Positions 26,845 through 35,379 of a stretch of DNA of 64,000 nt are shown here, piece by piece (within the stretch, counting starts at the first letter, position 1; every line of letters begins with the position of its first letter). The DNA is from Paraburkholderia sacchari. Its GTDB lineage: Bacteria; Pseudomonadota; Gammaproteobacteria; Burkholderiales; Burkholderiaceae. A model generated the notes under the pieces. It was not told the origin of the DNA. It searched no databases and saw only the letters and a list, made by a program, of their open reading frames with translations. The translations under genes were made by a program, and so were the position numbers. The stretch lies in NCBI RefSeq assembly GCF_000785435.2, contig NZ_JTDB02000001.1, forward strand, positions 586,499 to 650,498, given 5' to 3'.

Positions 26845-28563
26845 ATGTCTGCAGGAAAAGTTAACGAACCCCGCTTGAATCAATCGGTTGGGGAGTTCGA
26901 CTACATTGTGGTTGGAGCAGGTACCGCTGGATGTGTTGTCGCGAATCGCTTGAGCGAAGATGACAACGTATCCGTGCTGCTGATCGAGGCTGGAGGAAAA
27001 GACGACTACCATTGGATTCATATCCCCGTGGGTTATCTTTACTGCATCGGAAATCCTAGAACTGATTGGCGCTACAAAACGTGTGAAGAAGAAGGTTTAA
27101 ATGGAAGAGCACTGGCATATCCTCGAGGCCGGGTTCTTGGTGGTTGTTCATCAATCAACGGCATGATCTACATGCGCGGTCAAAGAGAGGACTACGACCA
27201 ATGGGCACAAATGACGGGTGATTCGTCATGGCGATGGGAGTCGGTTCTCGAGACGTTCAAAAAAAGTGAGGATTATTACGGTGGCGAGAGTGACTCTCAT
27301 GGCGCCGGAGGCCCATGGCGTGTAGAAAAGCAACGATTGAAATGGGATATTCTCGAAACGTTTGGGAAAGCTGCACAGCAGGTCGGCATACCTGCAACCG
27401 ATGACTTCAATAGAGGTGACAACACCGGCGTCGGGTACTTCGACGTCAACCAGAAAAATGGCATCCGGTGGAATGCATCCAAGGGTTATCTTCGACCTGC
27501 GGCAAAGCGCGGAAATCTCACGATCCTGACCAACGCGCAAACAAAGAGGCTTCGCTTCGACAATATGCGTTGTACGGGAATCGAGTTCAATTTGGGCGAA
27601 ACCCAGTGTGTGGCTAGAGCCAGGCGTGAAGTGGTCCTTTGCGCGGGGGCCATTAATTCTCCTCAATTGCTGGAGCTGTCGGGAGTCGGAAATGCCGATC
27701 GCATTGCGAAGCTGGGAATCGAAGTGGTCAAGAATTTGCCAGGCGTTGGCGAGAATCTGCAAGATCATCTGCAGCTACGCATGGCATTTAAAGTCGATGG
27801 CGTGCGGACTTTGAATACTCTCAGTGCTCACTGGTGGGGGAAATTGATGATTGGCCTAGAGTACGGATTACGTAGAACCGGGCCGATGGCAATGGCGCCG
27901 TCGCAACTTGGCGTATTTGCGAAGTCCGATCCGAACGACAAATCACTGACGCGCCCCGATGTCCAATACCATGTGCAGCCACTTTCGCTCGAACGATTCG
28001 GTGAGCCTCTTCATCCGTTCGACGCGTTTACCGCGTCCGTTTGTCAATTGCGACCGTCGTCACGGGGTAGCGTGCACATTACGTCGAGTGATCCATTGAT
28101 AGTGCCAAGAATTGCGCCCAACTATCTGTCGACGGAGGAAGACCTTCATGTTGCGGCCAACGCGCTGCGGCTAACTCGAAGCATTGTCGCAGCACCCGCA
28201 CTCGAACAGTTTCGGCCTAAAGAAATCCTTCCCGGCATTGAATTTCAGACCGAAGAAGAGTTGCGATATGCGGCCGGAAACATTGGAACGACCATCTTCC
28301 ATCCGGTCGGGACATGCCGAATGGGCAAGGCGGGTGATCCGAACTCGGTCGTCGATTCCCGGCTTCGTGTGCATGGTGTGAGCGGCCTACGGATCGTAGA
28401 CGCTTCGATCATGCCAACGATCACGTCGGGAAACACGAATTCGCCAACGTTGATGATCGCGGAGCGCGCCAGCGAGATGATTCGAGCCGATCGGAAGCGA
28501 GAAAGTATATCCACGGAGATAAATTCGAGGCCGAGCGTTGTCGGCATGAAGGCGGCGCACTGA
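26845..28563 (+). CDS. GMC-family alcohol dehydrogenase, DddA-like
   Basis: A 572-residue FAD oxidoreductase. The N-terminal dinucleotide motif (IVVGAGTAGCVVANRLSE), the second GMC signature (PRGRVLGGCSSINGMIYMRG) and the C-terminal active site HPVGTCRMG are present. H486 and N530 are 44 residues apart, the same spacing as the catalytic His/Asn pair of choline oxidase. Next to dddD such a protein is expected to be DddA, which oxidises 3-hydroxypropionate to malonate semialdehyde. A choline-dehydrogenase-like role is the alternative. ATG 26845 follows a strong GGAGG; the longer frame is rejected. It lies 93 bases after the importer, probably in the same transcript. Confidence 0.85.
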   Translation: MSAGKVNEPRLNQSVGEFDYIVVGAGTAGCVVANRLSEDDNVSVLLIEAGGKDDYHWIHIPVGYLYCIGNPRTDWRYKTCEEEGLNGRALAYPRGRVLGGCSSINGMIYMRGQREDYDQWAQMTGDSSWRWESVLETFKKSEDYYGGESDSHGAGGPWRVEKQRLKWDILETFGKAAQQVGIPATDDFNRGDNTGVGYFDVNQKNGIRWNASKGYLRPAAKRGNLTILTNAQTKRLRFDNMRCTGIEFNLGETQCVARARREVVLCAGAINSPQLLELSGVGNADRIAKLGIEVVKNLPGVGENLQDHLQLRMAFKVDGVRTLNTLSAHWWGKLMIGLEYGLRRTGPMAMAPSQLGVFAKSDPNDKSLTRPDVQYHVQPLSLERFGEPLHPFDAFTASVCQLRPSSRGSVHITSSDPLIVPRIAPNYLSTEEDLHVAANALRLTRSIVAAPALEQFRPKEILPGIEFQTEEELRYAAGNIGTTIFHPVGTCRMGKAGDPNSVVDSRLRVHGVSGLRIVDASIMPTITSGNTNSPTLMIAERASEMIRADRKRESISTEINSRPSVVGMKAAH

Positions 28564-28765
28564 CCGATACCGTTTTGCCGATACCGAGGGCCGTCGGGGA
28601 TCTTGCGTTCTATAGCGACGGACCGGGGTATTGCGGTTGACAGCACTGTTTCGGCGCAAACCGAGGCTTGCTGCTCCAAATGGACTATAGAGAGGCGGGG
28701 CGAGGTGGATTCACCTCTGTCTGGACTGCCATCGTACGCCCCGTACTACGGGAAAAGGAGTCCGT

Positions 28766-29749
28766 ATGTTCAAGGGAATTCTGATTGAGAAGGATGAGGC
28801 AGGCTACTACGCGACGCTTAAGGATATCGACGAGGCGCAGTTGCCAGATGGCAATGTAACCATACGTGTGAGTCATTCGACACTCAATTATAAGGATGGG
28901 ATTGCGATAACAGGGCGCGGTCCGGTGGTGCGACGATTTCCGATGGTGCCAGGCATCGACTTGGTCGGTATCGTGGAAGACAGCAGCCATGGCGAATTTC
29001 GAAAGGGCGACCACGTTCTGCTCAACGGCTGGGGGGTTGGCGAGCAGCATTGGGGTGGCCTTGCGCAGAAAGCTCGTCTGAACGGCGACTGGCTTGTGCC
29101 GCTGCCCGAGCAATTCACGCCTCAACATGCGATGGCGATCGGTACAGCGGGTTTCACCGCAATGCTGTGCGTGCTTGCTTTGGAGCGACACGGCGTGACG
29201 CCAGACAAGGGCGAAATCGTTGTTACCGGTGCCGCGGGTGGGGTCGGCGGCGTCGCGATCGCAGTACTCTCGAAGCTTGGCTATTCAGTGGTTGGAGTCA
29301 CAGGTCGCGTCGCGGAGACCGATTACGTGAAGCAACTCGGCGCAGTCGAAGTGCTTGACCGCCAGGGGTTTTCCGAGCCAGGTAAGCCCTTGGCGCGCGA
29401 GCGCTGGGCGGGAGCAGTCGATGTGGTTGGAGGTCATACCTTGGCCAATATTTGCGCCAGCACTCAGTATGGCGGCGTCGTTACGGCCTGCGGCCTGGCT
29501 GGCGGGATGGATTTCCCGGCTACGATGGCGCCGTTCATCCTGCGAGGCGTGACACTGGCGGGCATCGACAGCGTGATGTGCCCACGTGCGGACCGTCTCG
29601 TCGCGTGGAGGCGACTTTCTACCGATCTCGACCAATCGAAGCTAAGCCTGATCTTCAACGAGGTTGGCCTTGCCGAAGTAGTTCCGTTGGCTACGAAATT
29701 GCTCGACGGGCGGTTGCGTGGGCGTGTCATCGTCAATGTCGACATCTGA
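28766..29749 (+). CDS. acuI: Acrylyl-CoA reductase-like quinone oxidoreductase (AcuI/YhdH)
   Basis: A 327-residue zinc-free MDR protein of the YhdH/AcuI subfamily. It starts MFKGILIEKDEAGYYATLKD, has NYKDGIAITGRGPVVR and PMVPGIDLVGIV, and its NADPH-binding motif is VTGAAGGVGGVAI. AcuI reduces toxic acryloyl-CoA to propionyl-CoA and is a frequent partner of DMSP lyase genes, where it deals with acrylate from the C3 branch. AAAAGGAG precedes the start. The 202-base gap after the GMC gene holds no other gene. Confidence 0.87.
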   Translation: MFKGILIEKDEAGYYATLKDIDEAQLPDGNVTIRVSHSTLNYKDGIAITGRGPVVRRFPMVPGIDLVGIVEDSSHGEFRKGDHVLLNGWGVGEQHWGGLAQKARLNGDWLVPLPEQFTPQHAMAIGTAGFTAMLCVLALERHGVTPDKGEIVVTGAAGGVGGVAIAVLSKLGYSVVGVTGRVAETDYVKQLGAVEVLDRQGFSEPGKPLARERWAGAVDVVGGHTLANICASTQYGGVVTACGLAGGMDFPATMAPFILRGVTLAGIDSVMCPRADRLVAWRRLSTDLDQSKLSLIFNEVGLAEVVPLATKLLDGRLRGRVIVNVDI

Positions 29750-30027
29750 AGGAAGTAGCGAGCAGAACTTCATGGAACATGAGGAATGGTAAGTGGAGCT
29801 TAAAAAGTTCGCGTATACCAAATCCCTGCTCTGAATACGAAGAACTCGAACGATGGACGACCAATGAAAATCCGTGGGTTGCGCCGGTTCAGGGTGATAC
29901 GTTTCCTTGACGTTGGATCGTATTGATCAGTTACCTCATGCGGAAAGATGATTGCCCGCGTGCAGGTCGCATGTTTGGGCGCGGTGCCTCGACATTGCCG
30001 CCTATATCGAAAAAATAGGAGACGCAT

Positions 30028-31479
30028 ATGCAGCAGAGTACCTCGTCCGTTTCTCGGACCCGACCCAAGATCAGCCTGACCGTTGAGCGGCGTTCAATCG
30101 GCTATGTGCCGTTATCCGAACGACATGGAAAAGTATGGCACTTGGGGCCCATCTGGTTTTCGGGCAACGCGCAAATCGCGACGCTTGCAGTGGGTGCGAT
30201 CGGTAGCGCCATGGGTGCAAACCTATTGTGCACGGCACTCGCCGTGGTGCTCGGCTCCGCGCTGGGATCGTTCTTCATGGCATTCCATTCGACCCAAGGC
30301 CCGCAACTTGGTCTGCCACAGATGATCCAGTCGCGTCCTCAATTCGGCTACATGGGCGCGCTTCTCGTTTGGATCGTCGCGCTTGTCACTTACGTCGGTT
30401 ACAACGCATTCAATCAGGTGCTTGCTGGCGATACGATTCATCATCTGATCCACGCCGACACGACAGGGAGTCTAGTTATATTTACCGTGCTATCGCTTAC
30501 TGTTGCGGTCCTCGGGCATGACTTGATTCATAAGGCGCAGCAATGGCTTGCCGCAGCCATGATTGTCGTGCTTACCGTGTTTTGTGTGGGTCTGATATTC
30601 AACGTTCACTTTGATTCAGCACAATTCAGCATGAGTGGCTTCCGGACAATCCCGTTTTTTGCGCAGTTCTTCGCAGCGGCAGCCTATCAACTGAGTTGGT
30701 CGATCTATGTCTCTGACTATTCGCGCTATCTACCACCGAACGTTGGTGTCCGGGCTTCGTTCTGGTGGACCTATCTCGGTGCATTTATCGGCGGTACATG
30801 GATGATGCTTGTCGGTGCTGCGGCAGCAGCGTTGTATGCGAAGCTCGATATTTCTGCGGCAGTCCAGGCCGTAGGCAATGGGATCTATCCGGGATTGGGC
30901 ACGGTGACTCTTGTACTGTCGCTGGCGACGTTGGTGACAATGACGAGCCTCAATTTCTATGGCGCGTCGCTCACGCTATTGAGCATCGTCGATTCATGTC
31001 GGCCTTCGCGTCCAACCACCAACACTCGCCTTGTCAGCCTTGTGATCGTCGCTATAGCGGCGACAACTCTTGCACTGGGCGCGTCGGGTGACTTCATGAC
31101 GAAATTCGGCGATTTCCTGGGAATTCTCCTGTACTTGTTCACCCCATGGACCGCGATCAACCTTGTCGACTTTTATCTGGTGCGGGAAACCACTTATTCG
31201 GTGAGGGAAATCTTCAATCCAAACGGGATGTATGGGCGATGGAATTGGCGAGGACTCACAGCATACTTCGTTGGATTTGCCACGATGATTCCGTTCTTCT
31301 CGAACGGGATCTATACCGGACCGGTGGCTCGCTTGCTTGGTGGCACGGACGTCGGCATGGTCGTCGGTCTTGCGGTGTCAGCGGGTATCTACTACTGGAT
31401 GTGCCAGTCACTCGATATGAAAGCTGAACGGATTCGTGCTCACGTGGCAGATACGGGGCTCGATCCCAGCGTAAGGTAG
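30028..31479 (+). CDS. NCS1-family permease (purine/cytosine permease type)
   Basis: A 483-residue membrane protein with about 12 helices. Motifs of the nucleobase-cation-symport-1 family include GPIWFSGNAQIATLAVGAIG near the start, STQGPQLGLPQMIQSRPQFG, and the later TPWTAINLVDFYLVRE with an NPNG(M)YG block. The ribosome-binding site AATAGGAG is nine bases upstream. Family members import nucleobases, allantoin or related cationic compounds; the substrate here is not evident. Its place in the DMSP module hints at a second uptake route for a small zwitterion, which is only an inference. Confidence 0.85.
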   Translation: MQQSTSSVSRTRPKISLTVERRSIGYVPLSERHGKVWHLGPIWFSGNAQIATLAVGAIGSAMGANLLCTALAVVLGSALGSFFMAFHSTQGPQLGLPQMIQSRPQFGYMGALLVWIVALVTYVGYNAFNQVLAGDTIHHLIHADTTGSLVIFTVLSLTVAVLGHDLIHKAQQWLAAAMIVVLTVFCVGLIFNVHFDSAQFSMSGFRTIPFFAQFFAAAAYQLSWSIYVSDYSRYLPPNVGVRASFWWTYLGAFIGGTWMMLVGAAAAALYAKLDISAAVQAVGNGIYPGLGTVTLVLSLATLVTMTSLNFYGASLTLLSIVDSCRPSRPTTNTRLVSLVIVAIAATTLALGASGDFMTKFGDFLGILLYLFTPWTAINLVDFYLVRETTYSVREIFNPNGMYGRWNWRGLTAYFVGFATMIPFFSNGIYTGPVARLLGGTDVGMVVGLAVSAGIYYWMCQSLDMKAERIRAHVADTGLDPSVR

Positions 31480-31579
31480 TGTAGTGTGACTCACGCAGTC
31501 GCGGTGGATCCATGACGCCTCCGCGATTGCCCGCAGACGTTGTTATGTTTGCGTCTTTTACCGTAAACAATACGGTGAC

Positions 31580-31910
31580 TTGTTCGGCTCGAAGCTTAAT
31601 GCAGTCGCCTCATTGCCACGTAATGTAATTCGTAATCCTGATGTATTAGTTTATTAAGATGCACGTGTGTGCCGCGCCGCGCCAGATAGTTTGTCGCGCA
31701 ACGAGTAGCGAGCACGTTTTGCAGAGCTTCCAACGTTACGCTGCGCGTAGTTCAGCGAACGAGCGGCACGACGGCCGCTTCGTCGAGATCGGCTTATTGC
31801 CGCTTTGCTGATGACAAGCCGATGTGCCGCGGTTGTGAAGCTTTTCGTTGTAGTTGGTGCCGTGAGGAGGGAGATGCTGCCAAAGGTCAAGACATTTTGA
31901 AGATTGATTC
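31580..31910 (-). pseudogene. Decayed LysR-family regulator fragment
   Basis: Antisense to the following gene, this stretch retains a recognisable LysR helix-turn-helix (KSFTTAAHRLVISKAAISRS) that aligns with GSFTAAAQRLGISKTAMSQR of the frameshifted gene at 17514-18444. Pieces of its ligand domain are also detectable (for example DNA near 31590-31620 and 31680-31720), but with internal deletions and frameshifts. It lies divergent from the mmsA-like gene exactly where its regulator would be expected. Confidence 0.7.
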
Positions 31911-31918
31911 TGAGATTA

Positions 31919-31932
31919 TTCGGAATTCTGAA
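31919..31932. promoter_or_regulatory. LysR-type operator palindrome, copy 2
   Basis: TTCGG-AATT-CTGAA is a near-perfect inverted repeat in the promoter region of the mmsA-like gene. It corresponds to TTCAG-TAAT-CTGAA at 18455-18468 within a longer conserved block that runs to a shared CTGAGGA/CTGAGGC. Confidence 0.6.
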
Positions 31933-32011
31933 CAGTGAATCAATCTTACTGATCTTTTCCCATACCCCTCATTTACCTAGACTGAGGACTTCCACATCAG
32001 GAGACGAAACA

Positions 32012-33532
32012 ATGACTTCCGTACCCGCATTCACCTCGACCGACGATGTCGGCCACTACATCAATGGCAAGCGTGTTGCCGGTCATGGCGAGCGCTTCCA
32101 GGAGGTGTTCAACCCGGCAGCCGGCCAGGTGGCGCGCCGCGTCGTACTCGGTGGCCCAGACGAAGTGCAGCAAGCGGTTGCCGCTGCGCACGCAGCGTTT
32201 CCGGCATGGTCCAATATGCCGCCCATCCGTCGTGCGCGCGTCATGCAGCGCTTTCTGCAACTGATGAACGTACATTGCGACACGCTTGCGGCAATCATTA
32301 CCGCAGAGCACGGCAAGGTGTTCTCCGACGCACAGGGCGAAGTTGCGCGTGGGATCGATATCATCGAGTTCGCGTGCGGGATTCCGCAGTTGCTCAAGGG
32401 CGATTTCACTGATCAGGTTAGCACCGGCATCGACAACTGGACGATGCGTCAGCCGCTCGGCGTCGTTGCCGGTATCACGCCGTTCAATTTTCCGTGCATG
32501 GTGCCATGCTGGATGTTCCCGGTTGCAATCGCGGCTGGCAATACGTTTGTGCTGAAGCCGAGCGAGCGCGATCCTTCGGCATCCTTGTTCATGGCTGACC
32601 TGTTGACCCAGGCTGGCTTGCCAGCTGGCGTCTTCAACGTCGTGCAGGGCGGTAAGCCGGTGGTCGATGCGCTGCTCGATCATCCGGATGTTCATGCCGT
32701 TAGCTTCGTTGGGTCGACACCGATCGCCGCATACGTGCAACAGCGTGGTGTGCAGCAAGGCAAGCGCGTGCAGGCGCTCGGCGGTGCGAAGAATCATCTT
32801 GTTGTGATGCCTGACGCGGACCTGGAAAAATCGGTCGATGCGTTGATCGGTGCCGCGTACGGCTCGGCTGGCGAGCGTTGCATGGCGATCAGTGTCGCGG
32901 TGTTGGTCGGTGACGTCGCGGACAAGATCGTGCCGATGGTTGCCGAGCGCGCGCGTACCCTGGTGATCGGCGACGGTATGTCGCCTGAGGTCGAGATGGG
33001 GCCGATTGTTAGCGGCGAAGCACTGAAGCGCATCGAAGGCTATATCGATCAAGGTGTGAAAGAAGGTGCCCAACTGGTCGTTGATGGCCGGGGTCTGCGT
33101 GTGTCGGGGCGCGAGTGCGGCTTCTTCACTGGCGGTACTTTGTTTGATCACGTTACGCCCAACATGCGTATCTATAAGGAAGAAATCTTCGGACCGGTGC
33201 TCGCGTGCGTGCGCGTGAAGGATTTTGCGGAAGCGGTCGAGCTGATCAACGCGCACGAGTTCGGAAATGGCGTGTCGTGCTACACGAGTGACGGTGGGAT
33301 CGCGCGCGAGTTCGCTCGACGCATCCAAGTCGGTATGGTCGGCATCAATGTGCCGATCCCGGTCCCCATGGCCTGGCATGGCTTTGGAGGCTGGAAGAAG
33401 AGTCTGTTCGGCGACATGCACGCGTATGGCGAAGAAGGCGTGCGGTTCTACACGAAGCAAAAATCGATCATGCAGCGCTGGTCCTCGAGCATCGGCAAGG
33501 GCGCGGAATTCGCAATGCCGACGGCTAAGTAA
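32012..33532 (+). CDS. mmsA: CoA-acylating (methyl)malonate-semialdehyde dehydrogenase, DddC/MmsA-like
   Basis: A 506-residue aldehyde dehydrogenase of the MmsA type, which converts malonate semialdehyde or methylmalonate semialdehyde with CoA and NAD+ to acetyl-CoA or propionyl-CoA plus CO2. Family marks are [33 protein letters not shown], the catalytic Cys290 in [11 protein letters not shown] and the C-terminal [21 protein letters not shown] strand (given here in part). In DMSP clusters the same enzyme, DddC, follows DddA. The start at 32012 has AGGAGA upstream; the frame opens 108 bases earlier but without family residues. It carries its own LysR-type promoter and a terminator at 33538-33570. 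Confidence 0.9.
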   Translation: MTSVPAFTSTDDVGHYINGKRVAGHGERFQEVFNPAAGQVARRVVLGGPDEVQQAVAAAHAAFPAWSNMPPIRRARVMQRFLQLMNVHCDTLAAIITAEHGKVFSDAQGEVARGIDIIEFACGIPQLLKGDFTDQVSTGIDNWTMRQPLGVVAGITPFNFPCMVPCWMFPVAIAAGNTFVLKPSERDPSASLFMADLLTQAGLPAGVFNVVQGGKPVVDALLDHPDVHAVSFVGSTPIAAYVQQRGVQQGKRVQALGGAKNHLVVMPDADLEKSVDALIGAAYGSAGERCMAISVAVLVGDVADKIVPMVAERARTLVIGDGMSPEVEMGPIVSGEALKRIEGYIDQGVKEGAQLVVDGRGLRVSGRECGFFTGGTLFDHVTPNMRIYKEEIFGPVLACVRVKDFAEAVELINAHEFGNGVSCYTSDGGIAREFARRIQVGMVGINVPIPVPMAWHGFGGWKKSLFGDMHAYGEEGVRFYTKQKSIMQRWSSSIGKGAEFAMPTAK

Positions 33533-33537
33533 GCGCC

Positions 33538-33570
33538 AATAGGCCCGGTGCATCGACCGCCGGGCCTATT
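33538..33570 (+). terminator. Hairpin terminator after the mmsA-like gene
   Basis: AATAGGCCCGG (33538-33548) pairs with CCGGGCCTATT (33560-33570), an 11-bp perfect stem six bases after the stop. The T tract is poor, but the position and stability fit a terminator. Confidence 0.75.
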
Positions 33571-34167
33571 CGTGTCGATTGAAGGAAAATGAAAGTCGAC
33601 TTATTTTTGTGTCGAGATGACTTACGAGAAAACTGATAGGTCGTTGTTGTGTGAGCGCTAGTCGCCAGGTTTTCATTTTGCCGGCGGAACTTGCTTTTAG
33701 TCTGTTCCCCGTTTAGGCGATTTGGTACTCAAGTTCTTCCGGTCCTCTTTCGATAACACACTGAGATCTGCAGGTTTGACTTCAGTAAACGGCCAGCGCC
33801 CAAGACTTCTACCGCGCGTTCCTGTATTGACGGCGGACGCAGTCTGTCCGCGATTCGGGCTGAGTAACTGACAAGTCTCCGGCTCGAAAAATCGCGCAAT
33901 GGCTTCGAGAATTTCAAGCGTGGGATTGCCCTTTCCATATTGGATAGAGCCAAGCGTGCCATCTCCTGTGGGTTCTGGTGCATCCCTCCCGGCTGCAGCA
34001 CACCTTGGCCCATTGCAAGCAGAGGCGCATCGTAATAGCTGAGAGCTGCACCTACGTGCATCGTGCGAGCCGGTGCGGCAGGTATCCGAAAGAAAATGGA
34101 ACGCTTTGGATATAGTGAAGAAAGCCGTATTTAAAGGTGAACGACGGATCCTGGAATCGTCGGGACG
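33571..34167. other. 597-bp gap between modules B and C, no gene recognised
   Basis: Short frames exist on both strands, the longest a 110-codon minus-strand frame (33729-34061) starting MHVGAALSYYDAPLLAMGQG. It has no clear ribosome-binding site and no family I recognise. The segment separates the DMSP and mandelate modules and may be decayed coding DNA. Confidence 0.4.
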
Positions 34168-35085
34168 CTATGCCCGCTCGGGTATGCCGCTCGTAAGATG
34201 CCGCAATTCGTCCAACAGTTTTACTGCGGGGGCGGGCAGGATTCCGTCGCGACGCCTGAATGCAGTGAGTGTACGCGGGGCCTCTAGTCCGTCGATTTTC
34301 AGCCGATCCATAATGCCCGCCGCCTTCTCCATGTCGTACATTGGTTCCGACATCCAAGTGATGAACCCTGAACGTGCCACGAGGCTCTTGATGAGCGTCA
34401 CAGAGCGCGTTTGTACCGCAATTTCGGGGAAGGGGACTCCTGCTGTCGCGAACGTCGATTTCATGTGTGCGTATGGACTGGTCCCCTCTGGTGTCAGGGT
34501 CCATTGCTGCGACAGCGTGTCTTCGAGACGAAGCTGGCGCTTGCGTCGCAGGGGATGGTTCGCGGAGGCGACAACGTGGCTGTAATCGGTCCAGCGGCAG
34601 TCGGCGATGGCTGAAATCTCGTCGGTTTGAACGTCTGATGTTGCGAGTGCGATGTCGATCTCGTGTGTTAAAAGGCCTTCCGCAAGCTTATCCCAAACGC
34701 CTTCGTGCGCCTCGACGCGAAGGTTTGGCCATTTCTTCAAAACATTACCCAACGCGACCGGCAGCACGAGAGTCGCAATGCTGGCTACCGCCCCCACTTT
34801 GATCACTCCTTTTTTGAGTCCGCGCATCGCATCGAGTTCTTCTTGTGCATTTTCGGCGTCTCGCTGAAGCGACATTGCATGCGGCAGCAGCGCCTCGCCT
34901 ATCGCCGTCAGTTGCATACCCTTGGCATGACGTTCGAACAAGGGTGACCCGACAGTCGATTCAAGTCGTTTGATGGCGCGGCTCAGTGCCGGTTGCGTTA
35001 ATCCGAGTGTGCTTGCTGCACGTCCCAGACTGCCGCAATCGACGATGGTTGTGAACATGTGCAGCTGTTGAAGGCTGAAGCTCAT
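34168..35085 (-). CDS. LysR-family transcriptional regulator
   Basis: A 305-residue LTTR. The winged helix occupies residues 1-60 (SFSLQQLHMFTTIVDCGSLG, then LTQPALSRAIKRLE), followed by a full co-inducer domain. The upstream in-frame extension to 35301 lacks family residues, so ATG 35085 is used. It is divergent from the benzoylformate decarboxylase gene with a 294-base shared promoter region, so it is a probable regulator of the mandelate genes; aromatic acid inducers would be typical (inference). Confidence 0.88.
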   Translation of the reverse strand: MSFSLQQLHMFTTIVDCGSLGRAASTLGLTQPALSRAIKRLESTVGSPLFERHAKGMQLTAIGEALLPHAMSLQRDAENAQEELDAMRGLKKGVIKVGAVASIATLVLPVALGNVLKKWPNLRVEAHEGVWDKLAEGLLTHEIDIALATSDVQTDEISAIADCRWTDYSHVVASANHPLRRKRQLRLEDTLSQQWTLTPEGTSPYAHMKSTFATAGVPFPEIAVQTRSVTLIKSLVARSGFITWMSEPMYDMEKAAGIMDRLKIDGLEAPRTLTAFRRRDGILPAPAVKLLDELRHLTSGIPERA

Positions 35086-35379
35086 AACGGAGATGGGGGA
35101 CACAAAAAAGGGGAGCTTGGTGCAAGCGTTGCACAGATTACATCCATGTATGGCGTCGGTATTTTCCCTGAGTCGCTTCGGCGGGCGACAGTATGCGAGC
35201 GACCGTGAATGCGCGCCAGACAAGGGCGAGCCGTAGTCGAGGCACTGCTCGAACTCCAGCAAGTCATGCCAAAATGTAATGAGTTTTGACTGATTTGGCA
35301 ATTTTCAAACAACAGTCCAGCTTCCATACTCCGCTCCATCGCAATCACGGTCGGCTAACGAAGGTCGACGTATTTGGAC

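Noticed and set aside
26845..28563. GMC protein as choline dehydrogenase (BetA) in a betaine-synthesis cluster
   Set aside because: No betaine-aldehyde dehydrogenase or BetI regulator is nearby. dddD, acuI-like and mmsA-like neighbours fit a DddA role better, though substrate is not proven.
31997..33553. 518-codon minus-strand ORF opposite the mmsA-like gene
   Set aside because: The plus-strand gene has clear aldehyde-dehydrogenase motifs and a ribosome-binding site. The antisense frame is His/Arg-rich with no family resemblance.
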